Shown piece by piece: positions 24,790 to 33,078 of a DNA stretch of 64,000 nt. This stretch comes from VRUE01 sp963737575 (GTDB lineage Bacteria; Actinomycetota; Thermoleophilia; Solirubrobacterales; 70-9). Numbering within the stretch: the first letter of the stretch is position 1; each line of letters opens with the position of its first letter. Under the pieces are notes generated by a model. That model searched no databases. It saw only the letters and a program-made list of their open reading frames with translations, and was not told the DNA's origin. Both the position numbers and the translations under genes were made by a program. The stretch is taken from the NCBI GenBank assembly GCA_963737575.1, contig CAVTTJ010000008.1, forward strand, positions 1-64,000, written 5' to 3'.

Positions 24790-25569
24790 TCAGCTGAACT
24801 TCGTCCGCGGTCGCTCCTTGAGGACGCCGTCGACGTAGACGTCGACCTTCTCGTCGTAGAAGGCGACGAGGCCGGCGATCTTCTGGCTCTCGGAGAGGGG
24901 CAGGCGGTAGGACCAGGCGAGGTCGAGGTGGGTCTTGTCGTCGATCCGGACCGACCACCATTCGGCGTCGCCCTTGTAGGGGCAGTGGCTGACCGAGTCG
25001 GTCGGCCGCAGGAGGTCCATGCGCACGTGGGTCTTGGGCAGGTAGTAACGAACCGGTAGGCCGGTCTCGAAGAGGAGGCGCGGGTTCATCGACTCGGCCA
25101 CCGTGACGCCGTCGACCTCGATCCGCACATGGCGGGAGCTGGGCACGATGTCGACCCGGGTGTAGGGGTCGCGAGGATGGGTGAAGACCTCCTCGTCCTC
25201 CTCAAACCAGGCCTCGATCGCGTCCCACTCGAAGCGGATCGTGTCGCGCAGCTCGGGCAGCGGCGAGTCGTAGTAGCGGATCGCGGCATGGGGCACTTCG
25301 AGGCCGCCCGCCCGCACGGTGAAGGGCCGCGCGTCGCCTCGGCTCGGGGAGTGGACGACCCCGTGGTCGGGCTCGAGCAGATCGGTGCGGACGTCGGCGA
25401 CCAGGAAGTAGTAGGCGGGGTAGTAGGGCTTCTCCCAGACCAACAGTGGACTGCTGGTGTCGGCGACGGCGATGCCGCCTAGGAAAGCGCGGATGCGCTT
25501 GGTGCCGGTCTCGACCCGGATCCGGCCTCGGGAACCGCTCTTCTTCTCCTGCGTGGCCGGCTGCGACAT
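24790..25569 (-). CDS. Tandem DUF427 domain protein
   Basis: This is a 259-residue protein from ATG 25569, with a strong GAGGAGGC site upstream. It contains two DUF427 beta-barrel modules. The first shows LLEPDHGVVHSPSRGDARPF and the second LLRPTDSVSHCPYKGDAEWW. DUF427 proteins are small cytoplasmic proteins of unknown biochemical role, widespread in actinobacteria. It is transcribed away from the lactonase-like gene, and the 166 nt between them hold both promoters. Confidence 0.85.
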   Translation of the reverse strand: MSQPATQEKKSGSRGRIRVETGTKRIRAFLGGIAVADTSSPLLVWEKPYYPAYYFLVADVRTDLLEPDHGVVHSPSRGDARPFTVRAGGLEVPHAAIRYYDSPLPELRDTIRFEWDAIEAWFEEDEEVFTHPRDPYTRVDIVPSSRHVRIEVDGVTVAESMNPRLLFETGLPVRYYLPKTHVRMDLLRPTDSVSHCPYKGDAEWWSVRIDDKTHLDLAWSYRLPLSESQKIAGLVAFYDEKVDVYVDGVLKERPRTKFS

Positions 25570-25735
25570 CGCCCGCCTCCTCTCGTTTCGGTGAATGGAA
25601 CGGGGCCTTAGTCCGGTCGCCTCCCTGATCGTTACGCCCCGCCGTCGGGGCCCCGGGTTGGGCGCCGTCTGTAACGCCGGGGCGGGGTCCTCGGACTCAA
25701 GGCCGACCGTTTCCCCCAATCGAAGGAGAGCTCAG

Positions 25736-26860
25736 ATGAACCGCTTCACCCGTGCCGCCGCGGCGGCGTTCGCCCTCGTGGCCATGCTGGCCGCGCTCGG
25801 CGGAACCGCGAGCGCGTTTCAAAGGCATTTCTCGGCACCCGTGTTCGTCCAGACCGACAACCCGGCCGGCAACCAGGTGGTCGCCTATGACCGCGCGTCC
25901 GACGGCACCCTGTCCCAGGCCGGCGTCTATGACACCGGCGGCAACGGCGGCGTCCTCGAAGGGTCGGTCGTCGACCACCTCGCCTCGCAGGGCTCGCTCG
26001 CCTACGACCGCGACGATCAGCTGCTCTTCGCCGTCAACGCGGGCAGCAACACCGTCTCGGTCTTCCGGGTCGACGGCGACCGCCTCTCGCTGCGGCAGGT
26101 GATCCCCTCCGGCGGCTCGTTCCCGGCCAGCATCGCCGAGCGGCACGGGCTCGTCTACGTCCTCAACGCCGAAGGCGAAGCCTCGGTCCAGGGCTACTTC
26201 GTCCTCGGCAGCCGGCTGGTCCCGCTGATCGGCTCGAACCGCAACCTCGGCCTCAGCGCGACCCAGACGCCGCGCTTCACCAGCACCCCCGGCCAGGTCG
26301 CCTTCTCGCCGAACGGCCGCCAGCTGCTGGTCACGACCAAGGGCAACGGCAGCGCGATCGACGTGTTCGGAGTCAGGCTGCTCGGGCGGCTGACCGCGAC
26401 CCCGGTCGTCAACTCGCTGCCCGGCGAGGTGCCGTTCGCGGTCACCTTCGACGCGCGGGGCCGCCTCCTGGTCGCCGAGGCCGGGACCAACGCCCTGGCG
26501 AGCTTCACGCTCAACTCCGACGGCACCGTGACGAAGCTCGACGCGGTCGGCACCGGGCAGGCGGCGACCTGCTGGGTCGTCGGCGCCGGCGGCTTCCTCT
26601 ACGCCTCCAACGCCGGCAGCGGCTCGCTGAGCCGCTTCCAGGAGGCGCTCGACGGAGGCCTCACCCTGCTCGGCAACACCGCCACGCACGGCGGCACCGT
26701 CGACGCGACGATCACCCCCGACGGACGCTTCCTCTACGTCCAGACGGGCGCGGAAGGACTTGTCGACGAGTTCCAGATCGGCCCGGGCGGCAGCCTCAGC
26801 CCGATCGGCTCGGTCACCGTCCCCGGCGCCGTCGGCGGAGAGGGGATCGCCTCCCTTTAG
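25736..26860 (+). CDS. Secreted beta-propeller protein, lactonase/YVTN type
   Basis: This is a 374-residue exported protein. ATG 25736 has GAAGGAGAG upstream and a clear signal peptide (FTRAAAAAFALVAMLAALGG, cleavage near ASA-FQ). The rest is a seven-bladed propeller of the 6-phosphogluconolactonase-like group. Repeated blade signatures include LLFAVNAGSNTVSVFRVDG, VAFSPNGRQLLVTTKG, LLVAEAGTNALASF and ATITPDGRFLYVQTG. No sugar-phosphate pathway genes are nearby and the protein is exported, so a cytoplasmic pentose-phosphate role is unlikely. The function is open. Confidence 0.82.
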   Translation: MNRFTRAAAAAFALVAMLAALGGTASAFQRHFSAPVFVQTDNPAGNQVVAYDRASDGTLSQAGVYDTGGNGGVLEGSVVDHLASQGSLAYDRDDQLLFAVNAGSNTVSVFRVDGDRLSLRQVIPSGGSFPASIAERHGLVYVLNAEGEASVQGYFVLGSRLVPLIGSNRNLGLSATQTPRFTSTPGQVAFSPNGRQLLVTTKGNGSAIDVFGVRLLGRLTATPVVNSLPGEVPFAVTFDARGRLLVAEAGTNALASFTLNSDGTVTKLDAVGTGQAATCWVVGAGGFLYASNAGSGSLSRFQEALDGGLTLLGNTATHGGTVDATITPDGRFLYVQTGAEGLVDEFQIGPGGSLSPIGSVTVPGAVGGEGIASL

Positions 26861-26881
26861 CCCCCGCCACCCCAGGTGGGC

Positions 26882-26916
26882 GCAGCCGCGGCGCAAACCC
26901 CAGGCGCCGCGGCTGC
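26882..26916 (+). terminator. GC-rich 13-bp hairpin
   Basis: GCAGCCGCGGCGC (26882-26894) pairs perfectly with GCGCCGCGGCTGC (26904-26916) around a 9-nt loop. It lies 21 nt after the propeller gene's stop. There is no T-tract, so it may act as an attenuator or mRNA-end stabiliser rather than a strict intrinsic terminator. Confidence 0.5.
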
Positions 26917-26962
26917 CCGCCCGCCGCACGACCCTCCACCCCAATCACGAAAGCGAAGAGAG

Positions 26963-27361
26963 ATGACGACCCAGACCACCGAGACCCAGACCGACGCCGT
27001 CGCCGCCGCCGACGCAGCGCTGTTCGCGGCGCTGCTCGACCGCGACCTCGACGCCCTCGACCGCATCCTCGCCGGCGAGTTCCTGATCGTCGACGTCGCC
27101 AGCGGCGACGTCCACCAGCGCGCCGCCTTCCTCGAGGCGCTCGAGAGCGGCGCGGTGACCTTCCACTCGATCCGCGCATTCACCGAGGAGGCGGTGATCC
27201 GCTTCGCCGGCGCCGACGTCGGCATCGTCGTCGGCCGCACCGAGATGTCGATCAGCGCCGAAGACGCCTCGATCGAGGTCGGCAGCCGCTACACCCACGT
27301 CTTCGAGCGCGAGGACGGCGAGTGGCGCCTGCTCTCCGCCCAGGGGACGAGAATCGAGTGA
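26963..27361 (+). CDS. SnoaL-like / DUF4440 family protein
   Basis: This is a 132-residue single-domain protein with the NTF2/SnoaL-like cone fold. An N-terminal helix (AVAAADAALFAALLDRDLDALDRILA) is followed by the short strand GEFLIVDVASGD, a helix, and the final antiparallel sheet ending SRYTHVFEREDGEWRLLSAQG. Some members are ketosteroid isomerase-like enzymes and many are binding proteins, so the reaction is not predictable. It is followed directly by an acetyltransferase (3-nt gap from ATG 27364, or GTGA overlap if GTG 27358 is used). Confidence 0.75.
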   Translation: MTTQTTETQTDAVAAADAALFAALLDRDLDALDRILAGEFLIVDVASGDVHQRAAFLEALESGAVTFHSIRAFTEEAVIRFAGADVGIVVGRTEMSISAEDASIEVGSRYTHVFEREDGEWRLLSAQGTRIE

Positions 27362-27363
27362 CG

Positions 27364-28131
27364 ATGACGACCGGGACCGCGCAGCCGACGGGCGAGCTCG
27401 CCGAGACGCTCTACCGACGCCAGGCGGCGACCCTCGTCGCCTCCTGGCGGGTGTATGCGCGGTACTCGGCCGGCGCCGCGGTCGTCGAGGAGGCCGGCGC
27501 GGGGATCTGCCTCTTCCCGACCGAGCCCGACCGCGGCATCTACAACAACGCGTTGCTCGATCGCGGCCTCAACTCCGGCGCGGCCTCGCGAGCGGTCGAA
27601 GCCGTCGAGGCCGCCTACCTCAACGCCGGAATCGACCGCTACGCGGTCTGGGCGCACGAGTCCGAGCCGGCGCCGATCGCCGAGCTCACAGCCCGCGGCT
27701 ACCGATTCGACACCTCGACCCGGGCGATGGCGATGCCGCTGGAGCATCTCGCCGCCCCGCACCCCGAGCTGCAGCCGGCGGAGCTCGAGTGGGATGGCTA
27801 CACGCGCCATTTCGACATCCCCGACGGCCTCCTCGCCGGCGCCGACGCCGCCGAGCTGCGGCTGCGCGCCGCCGCTCTCGACGGGGACGTCGTCGCCGCC
27901 GTCCTGGCGATCGACCACGACGGCGACCGCGGCATCTACAACCTGGAAACGCTGCCCGCCGCCCGGCGGCGCGGGATCGGCTCGGCGCTGACCGCTCTGC
28001 AGCTCCACGACGCCCGCGAGCGCGGCTGCACGACGGCGAGCCTGCAGTCGACCGAGATCGCCGAGGGCGTCTACGCCTCGCTCGGCTTCCTCGACCTCGG
28101 CCGCTACCTCGAGTACGTGCCGGCCGCCTGA
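27364..28131 (+). CDS. GNAT-family N-acetyltransferase
   Basis: This is a 255-residue protein with a C-terminal GNAT fold. The acetyl-CoA binding motif is ARRRGIGSALTALQLHDARE, followed by the strand-helix TTASLQSTEIAEGVYASLGF typical of GNAT motif B. The N-terminal half, with repeated DRGIYNNALLD and DRGIYNLETLP, may be a degenerate second GNAT domain. The substrate is unknown. GTG 27358 is an alternative start that would overlap the SnoaL-like gene's stop. It is convergent with the VOC gene on the other strand. Confidence 0.78.
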   Translation: MTTGTAQPTGELAETLYRRQAATLVASWRVYARYSAGAAVVEEAGAGICLFPTEPDRGIYNNALLDRGLNSGAASRAVEAVEAAYLNAGIDRYAVWAHESEPAPIAELTARGYRFDTSTRAMAMPLEHLAAPHPELQPAELEWDGYTRHFDIPDGLLAGADAAELRLRAAALDGDVVAAVLAIDHDGDRGIYNLETLPAARRRGIGSALTALQLHDARERGCTTASLQSTEIAEGVYASLGFLDLGRYLEYVPAA

Positions 28132-28132
28132 C

Positions 28133-28144
28133 GCCGGCGCCGGC
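28133..28144. terminator. Short palindrome between convergent genes
   Basis: GCCGGCGCCGGC is a perfect 12-nt palindrome lying exactly between the stops of the rightward acetyltransferase and the leftward VOC gene. It could act on both transcripts but has no T-run. Confidence 0.3.
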
Positions 28145-28573
28145 TCAGTAGACCGGGCTCGGCGCCAGCACCACCCGCCAGCCGTCGGGGTCCTCGACGG
28201 TGACGGCGCCGATCTCCGCCCAGAAGGGGTTCTCCGCCTCCACCGCCTCGTGGCCGAGGCCGGCGAGCCGCTCGGCGACGACCGCCGCCTCCGAGGCCGA
28301 GCCGAAGTAGAGGACGAGCAGGTTCTCGCCGCTCGGCGCGTCGCCGGGGCTGCCGTCGACGTGGGTCGTGAACTCGAGGTGGTACTCGCTGCCCGGCAGG
28401 CCGAGCATGACGCCGCTGAACTCGTCGTGGTCCTCGAAGCGGTCGATCTCCGCCAGGCCGAGCCCGTCGCGGTAGAAGCGGACCACCTTCTCGATGCGGT
28501 CGGTCGGGCGGGCGATGCGGACCTGGCGGACCGGCAGCTGCGCCGGCCAGCCCCGTTCCTCGCCGGCCCCCAT
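28145..28573 (-). CDS. VOC family protein
   Basis: This is a 142-residue single VOC protein. The first module begins VRIARPTDRIEKVVRFYRDG, with SEYHLEFTTHVDG as its closing strands. The second contains LVLYFGSASEAAVVAERLAG and ends with VTVEDPDGWRVVLAPS. It is the last gene of the sigma/anti-sigma operon, starting 7 nt after the upstream stop. No metal set is convincing, so it may be a binding protein. Confidence 0.75.
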   Translation of the reverse strand: MGAGEERGWPAQLPVRQVRIARPTDRIEKVVRFYRDGLGLAEIDRFEDHDEFSGVMLGLPGSEYHLEFTTHVDGSPGDAPSGENLLVLYFGSASEAAVVAERLAGLGHEAVEAENPFWAEIGAVTVEDPDGWRVVLAPSPVY

Positions 28574-28580
28574 CGCGCTG

Positions 28581-29090
28581 CTACCCCTCGAGCCCGAGGC
28601 GCTCGGCCAGCCACGCCGCCTGGGTGGCGCGCTCGACGTGGAAGGCGTCGGGGCCCCTGACCTCCTCGGCGATCCTCGCGGCGGCGAAGCCGGCCGGCCC
28701 CGGCCCCTGCGCGGCGAAGGGGTCGACCAGCTCGTCCCACCGCTCGAGCCCGGGGCCGCCCTCTGCCGCCAGCAGGTGAGCGCGCTCCGCGCACATCGCC
28801 TGATAGGCGTCCCGGGCCTCCTCCTCCCAGGCGTCGAGCCGTCTCAATAGGCGGCCCCGGGGGGCGACCACCTTGCTGGCCGACGCGACCACCTCGCCCT
28901 CGAGCTCGACCTCGAACAGGGCCTCGCCGGCCCAGTAGGGGAGGTCGCCGGGGCGGCAGGCGTGGACCCCGCTGCGGCAGGGATCGGCCGATCCCTCGAC
29001 CCAATCGCCGGGACCCTCGGCGGGCAGCTCCCAGCGGAACCGCATGAACGGGCTGGTGCCGTCGGCGCGCAGGAACTTGTAGGCGATCAC
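28581..29090 (-). CDS. Conserved hypothetical protein in sigma-factor operon
   Basis: This is a 169-residue cytoplasmic protein whose start GTG 29090 overlaps the anti-sigma stop (GTGA). The N-terminal half reads IAYKFLRADGTSPFMRFRW and then CRSGVHACRPGDLPYWAGEA, with two closely spaced cysteines. The C-terminal half is helical (DAWEEEARDAYQAMCAERA). I recognise the pattern as a recurring actinobacterial domain of unknown function but cannot give a role. Its placement directly behind the sigma and anti-sigma genes suggests it belongs to their regulon. Confidence 0.6.
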   Translation of the reverse strand: MIAYKFLRADGTSPFMRFRWELPAEGPGDWVEGSADPCRSGVHACRPGDLPYWAGEALFEVELEGEVVASASKVVAPRGRLLRRLDAWEEEARDAYQAMCAERAHLLAAEGGPGLERWDELVDPFAAQGPGPAGFAAARIAEEVRGPDAFHVERATQAAWLAERLGLEG

Positions 29091-29338
29091 CGCGGGCGCT
29101 CCTTCCGGAACTCCGCCTGAAGCCGCTCGAGCGTCTCGGCCGGAACGTCGTCGTCACGCAGCCTGGCGCCGAGGACGATCGTCCTGCGCATCTCATCGAC
29201 GTAGTGCTCGCAGCCCGCGCAGTAGACGAGGTGTTGCTCGAACAGCTCGGCGTCGCCGCTCTCCAGGGCCTGCTCGAGGTAGTCGCTGACCAGCTCGACC
29301 AGCTGCCGGCAGGTGATGTGGTTCGCGGGCTCAGCCAT
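29087..29338 (-). CDS. Zinc-binding anti-sigma factor (ZAS type)
   Basis: This is an 83-residue soluble protein with a zf-HC2/ZAS signature: NHITCRQLVELVSDYLE, then EQHLVYCAGCEHYV. This gives the His-x3-Cys-x2-Cys zinc site plus the earlier cysteine. ZAS proteins bind ECF sigma factors, and the zinc site can sense thiol or redox stress. There is no membrane helix, so it is cytoplasmic. Its start overlaps the sigma gene's stop by 8 nt, which gives coupled, near-equal synthesis, and it overlaps the next gene as well. Confidence 0.85.
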   Translation of the reverse strand: MAEPANHITCRQLVELVSDYLEQALESGDAELFEQHLVYCAGCEHYVDEMRRTIVLGARLRDDDVPAETLERLQAEFRKERPR

Positions 29339-29996
29339 CGAGATGTCTCTCGATGCCTGCTCGAACCCTCGAACGCGCGCGGTGCAGCAGGACCCGTTGG
29401 TTGGCGCCGGAGATCTCGAGCGCCTCGCAGACCTCCTCGGCGCTGCAGCCGGCGACGTCGCGCATCGTGATCACCGTGCGCTGCGCCTCCGGCAGCGCCT
29501 CGATCTCGCGTTTCACCACCTCGAGGGTCTCGCGACCGAGCAGCTTCTCCTCGGGCAGCGACCCCCAGTCGGTGGGGAAGCTCTGCCAGTTCCCGGCAAA
29601 GCTCTCTCCGGCCGGCCGGAAGCGCTCCGGCTCCACCGCCGGGCCGCCCTCGTCCGCGGAGACGAGCGAGGAGAAGGGGACGCTGCGGGATTCGCGGCCT
29701 CCCCATGTCATCGCCTTGTTCATCACGATCCGCACGATCCAGGTGCTGAGCGAGGAGCGGCCCTCGAATCGGTCGAGGCCGTTCACCACCGCCAACCAGG
29801 CTTCCTGCGCGACCTCCTCGGCCGCCGCCCGCGTCTTAACGTAGCCGCTGGCGACGGCGATCATCGTCCCGTGGTGTCGTTCGACCAGCGTCCGGAAGGC
29901 GGCCTCGTCGCCGGCGCGGAGCCGGGCGACCTGGTCGCGCTCCTCGGCGGCTGCGATGCCGGGGCGCTGATCTCGCTCGAGAGTGCTCACAGGCAC
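29331..29996 (-). CDS. ECF-type RNA polymerase sigma factor
   Basis: This is a 221-residue sigma-70 family protein. Region 2 covers VARLRAGDEAAFRTLVERHH through FEGRSSLSTWIVRIVMNKAM, with the core-binding and -10-reading helices. Region 4 covers LPEAQRTVITMRDVAGCSAE to NQRVLLHRARSRV, a helix-turn-helix for the -35. The linker carries a WQSFPTDWGSLPEE stretch as in actinobacterial ECF factors. GTG 29996 (or GTG 29990) is the start. A TACAGT box lies 5 nt upstream of GTG 29996. It heads an operon with the ZAS anti-sigma factor, a conserved hypothetical and a VOC protein. Confidence 0.85.
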   Translation of the reverse strand: MPVSTLERDQRPGIAAAEERDQVARLRAGDEAAFRTLVERHHGTMIAVASGYVKTRAAAEEVAQEAWLAVVNGLDRFEGRSSLSTWIVRIVMNKAMTWGGRESRSVPFSSLVSADEGGPAVEPERFRPAGESFAGNWQSFPTDWGSLPEEKLLGRETLEVVKREIEALPEAQRTVITMRDVAGCSAEEVCEALEISGANQRVLLHRARSRVRAGIERHLDG

Positions 29997-30130
29997 CGCC
30001 GACTGTAGTCCCGAGATGTGACCAGAGAATGAAACTTCGTCGATCTAGTCGCAGTCGCAGTCGCAGTGGCCACCCCGCTGCTTCGTCCATCCTCGACGGC
30101 GATCGTTACAGGCGCTCCCGGCTCGGGGCC

Positions 30131-30146
30131 TAGAATCCGTTTCGTG
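30131..30146 (+). promoter_or_regulatory. -10-like box TAGAAT upstream of secreted-protein gene
   Basis: TAGAAT (30131-30136) is followed after 7 nt by an in-frame GTG (30144), 18 nt before the ATG at 30162. Either a leaderless start at GTG or a short leader with GGGGGAGAGG before the ATG is possible. A TTACAG element lies about 19 nt further up. Confidence 0.4.
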
Positions 30147-30161
30147 CAGGTGGGGGAGAGG

Positions 30162-32183
30162 ATGCGGATATTCACGCCCGCGGCGCTCGCTTTCTGCGTG
30201 CTGGTGCTCGTCGCGCCGGTGCCGCGGGCGGCGGCCGCCGAAGAAATCAAGTCATTCTCGTTCGAGCCGTCGTCGGCGCAGGCTGGGGGCCATCCGGACC
30301 TGTCGATCCATGTCGGGCTGGGCCCGGAACAGGCTGAGACGGCGGAACGCATCTCCTTCGACTGGCCGCCGGGACTCAACTTCCTCCCTCAGGCGGTTCC
30401 GACGTGCAGCCGGGCCGATTTCGAATCCGGCGAATGCGCGAGCAACAGCCAGATTGGGCTCGCGACGATCCGGGAAGCCCACGAAGGGAGTGAAGCCGTG
30501 CTGGGCACGGTCCCGGTCTTCGCGCTCGAACCGGCCCTCGGGAGCTTTGCCGAAATCGGGTTCGTGATCCCGGGCATCGACGAACCGGTCTACGGCGACA
30601 TCCATCAGCACAACTCGACCGACTACCTGACGTCGCTGACCCTGGCCGAATTTCCCGAAGCCGCTCCCCTTGCGAGCCTGGACTTGACGCTCTGGGGCGT
30701 ACCCGCGGATCTCAGCCACGACCCCGAACGCTTTCCGAAGGGGACGAACGGGTGTCCGGGGCTGGCCGACACCAGCTGCAACGGTCCGCCGGTTCAATCG
30801 AGCCTGCAGCCATTTCCGCAGTTCGAGAGCCCGACGACCTGCCCTCCTGGGCACCTGACGAGCACCGCGACTCTCGAGACCCATCAGGACCCCGGGAACC
30901 CGGACACCGCCAACGCGCAGTTCTTCCAGATCACCGGCTGCAACCAGCTGTCCTTCAATCCGGCGTCATTTCCGGTTCTGACGACGACGGAGGCGCGCTC
31001 GCAGACGGGGCTCGATCTGAATCTGGAGGTTCCGCAGGAGCAAAGCGCCACCATCCCATCGCCCTCCGAGCTCCGCGCGACCGAAGTCGTCTTCGAAGGC
31101 GGCGTCGTCCTCGGATCGGGACCAGAAACCATGAATTCCTGCCCCGAAACCGACGTGCATCAGTTCGATGGGTCCGGCGCCTCCCTCTGCCCGACCGACA
31201 GCCTGCTCGGGACCGCGATGGTCGACGGAGCGTTGTTCTCGGGCCCGATTTCCGGAGGGCTCTACTACGGCGGCGAATTCGAAGGCGGCTACCTCGCCTA
31301 CCTGCTGGCCTCCGGCTTCAACTACGACGTCGTGCTCCCGGTCTTCATCGAAGAAGAACCCGAAACCGGTCTCGCAGTGATCGCCCTCGAATCGCTGCCT
31401 CAGATTCCGATCAGCCTCCTCTCGCTCCACTTTTCCACCGCGAACGAAACGCTGGAAACCGTCAACGAATGCGGCAGCTTCAAAGTCACGACCTATTTCG
31501 AGGCCTGGGACTCGGCATTCGCGATCCAGAATGCGATCAACGAATTCAGGCTCGAATCCGGGCCCGGCGGCACGCCCTGCCCGGGGCCTGCCTCGGCCAT
31601 CGGTCTGTCGCTGTCGCCGACGAGCGTCCTCGCCGACGGGTCGGCGACAACCGAGGCGACCGCGCACGTGACCGACGCGAACGGCGGTCCGGTGATCGGC
31701 GATCGGGTCGAGTTCCGCTCGAGCGACCCGGGTGAGCGAATCGGCCGGGTCACCGAAACCGGCGACGGCATCTACGGGGCGACGATCACGGCATCGAGGA
31801 CGCCGGGCACGGTCACGATCACCGCGGTCGACACCTCCGTGACGCCGAACGTCTCCGGCAGCACGACCCTCGAGCAGACCGGTGGGTCGCCGCCGGCCGT
31901 CGTCGCGCCGGTGGCGAAGATCACCCGACATCCGGCGCAGCGATCTCACAGCCGGCGGCCGGTTTTCGCCTTCACCTCGAGCGTTCCACGCTCCAGGTTC
32001 CGGTGCAGCGTCGACGCGAAGCCATTTCAGCCCTGCACCTCCCCGATGCGGCTGAAGGGGCTCGCCCCGGGAAAGCATCGCTTCCGGGTTGTCGCGGTGA
32101 GTCCCACCGGCCAGACGGGGAAGCCGGTGATCTTCCGCTTCCGTGTCCTGAACCGAAACCGACCAGCTACCCGATCGAGATAA
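30162..32183 (+). CDS. Large secreted protein with invasin/BIG1-like and C-terminal basic domains
   Basis: This is a 673-residue exported protein. The signal peptide is FTPAALAFCVLVLVAPVPRA, cleaved near AAAAEE. Residues about 20-490 form a long beta-rich region of unknown family (FEPSSAQAGGHPDLSIHVGL at its start, many CP/CNG pairs). Residues about 490-570 look like a bacterial Ig (invasin/BIG1) repeat: SLSPTSVLADGSATTEATAH ... VTITAVDTS. The final domain (SRFRCSVDAKPFQPCTSP ... KHRFRVVAVSPTGQTG) is shared with the secreted protein at 54757. It likely works at the surface. Its 3' end overlaps the convergent oxidoreductase gene by 17 nt. Confidence 0.75.
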   Translation: MRIFTPAALAFCVLVLVAPVPRAAAAEEIKSFSFEPSSAQAGGHPDLSIHVGLGPEQAETAERISFDWPPGLNFLPQAVPTCSRADFESGECASNSQIGLATIREAHEGSEAVLGTVPVFALEPALGSFAEIGFVIPGIDEPVYGDIHQHNSTDYLTSLTLAEFPEAAPLASLDLTLWGVPADLSHDPERFPKGTNGCPGLADTSCNGPPVQSSLQPFPQFESPTTCPPGHLTSTATLETHQDPGNPDTANAQFFQITGCNQLSFNPASFPVLTTTEARSQTGLDLNLEVPQEQSATIPSPSELRATEVVFEGGVVLGSGPETMNSCPETDVHQFDGSGASLCPTDSLLGTAMVDGALFSGPISGGLYYGGEFEGGYLAYLLASGFNYDVVLPVFIEEEPETGLAVIALESLPQIPISLLSLHFSTANETLETVNECGSFKVTTYFEAWDSAFAIQNAINEFRLESGPGGTPCPGPASAIGLSLSPTSVLADGSATTEATAHVTDANGGPVIGDRVEFRSSDPGERIGRVTETGDGIYGATITASRTPGTVTITAVDTSVTPNVSGSTTLEQTGGSPPAVVAPVAKITRHPAQRSHSRRPVFAFTSSVPRSRFRCSVDAKPFQPCTSPMRLKGLAPGKHRFRVVAVSPTGQTGKPVIFRFRVLNRNRPATRSR

Positions 32184-33066
32184 CCAGCTTGCCGCGGACG
32201 TGGCCCGCTTCGCTCCGTTCGTGGGCGCTCGCCGCCTCGGCGAGCGGAAAGGCCTCGGAGATCTCGACGCGAACCCGGCCGGCCGCCACCAGATCGGCGA
32301 TCCGCTCGAGCAGTGCGGCGTTGGCGCGAACGCCGTGGCGCTCGGCGCGAATGCCGCGCCGGCGGGCGGCCTCCTCGGGAGGTTGGGCGGAGATCGTGAC
32401 GAGGACGCCGCCCTCGCGCACCGTGGCGACGAGTGCCTCCGGGTCGTTGCCGACCGTGTCGAGGGCGACGTCGACATCGTCGACGACCTTCGTGACCTCC
32501 TGCCGGGTGTAGTCGACGTACTCGTCGGCGCCGAGCCCGAGGACGAACTCGCGGTTCGCGGTCGAGCCGGTGCCAATCGCCCGCGCGCCTCCGACCGTTG
32601 CGAACTGGACGGCGAGATGGCCGACGCCGCCCGCCGCCCCGTTGACCAGGGCGGCCTGGCCCTCTGCAAGCCCCCCGCGGTCGAACAGCGACTGCCAGGC
32701 GGTGGAGCCGGCGGTTGGAAGCGATGCGGCCTGCTCGTGGCTCAAAGCCTCGGGCTTCTTCGCGATCGTCGCCGCCGGCGCGGTGGTGTATTCGGCGTAG
32801 GCGCCGCTCGGCGAGCCGCCGAACACCTCGTCGCCCTCGACAAGACCGTCGGCGCGCGAGGCCTCGACGATGCCGGAGAAGTCCTGACCGACCACCGCCG
32901 GCAGCGGCTTGCGCGATCCAAAGCGACGAGTCTTCCAGTCGACCGGGTTTACCGAGGCGGCGTGGACTCTGACCAGGACCTCTCCCTCGCCTGGCTCCGG
33001 ACGGTCGATCTCCTCGAGATGCATCACCTCAGGACCGCCGGTCTCGTGGATGACGATCGCCCGCAC
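32167..33066 (-). CDS. Quinone oxidoreductase-like MDR family dehydrogenase
   Basis: This is a 299-residue NADP-dependent medium-chain dehydrogenase/reductase of the zeta-crystallin type. The N-terminal GroES-like domain has HAASVNPVDWKTR and VVGQDFSGIVEA. The Rossmann domain has NGAAGGVGHLAVQFA, and the enzyme lacks the structural and catalytic zinc cysteines. It probably reduces quinones or enones in the cytoplasm. The start is GTG 33066. It lies 12 nt downstream of the flavoprotein gene on the same strand and may be its third operon member. Confidence 0.82.
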   Translation of the reverse strand: MRAIVIHETGGPEVMHLEEIDRPEPGEGEVLVRVHAASVNPVDWKTRRFGSRKPLPAVVGQDFSGIVEASRADGLVEGDEVFGGSPSGAYAEYTTAPAATIAKKPEALSHEQAASLPTAGSTAWQSLFDRGGLAEGQAALVNGAAGGVGHLAVQFATVGGARAIGTGSTANREFVLGLGADEYVDYTRQEVTKVVDDVDVALDTVGNDPEALVATVREGGVLVTISAQPPEEAARRRGIRAERHGVRANAALLERIADLVAAGRVRVEISEAFPLAEAASAHERSEAGHVRGKLVISIG

Positions 33067-33078
33067 GCGATCTGGTCC

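Noticed and set aside
27289..29706. An 805-codon open frame on the minus strand
   Set aside because: Its product is low-complexity Arg/Ala/Gly-rich and it crosses several well-supported genes; it is a GC-skew artefact.
30047..30066. Short TCGCAG-type tandem repeat
   Set aside because: Three to four 6-nt units in an intergenic region are common by chance at this GC content, and no function could be tied to them.
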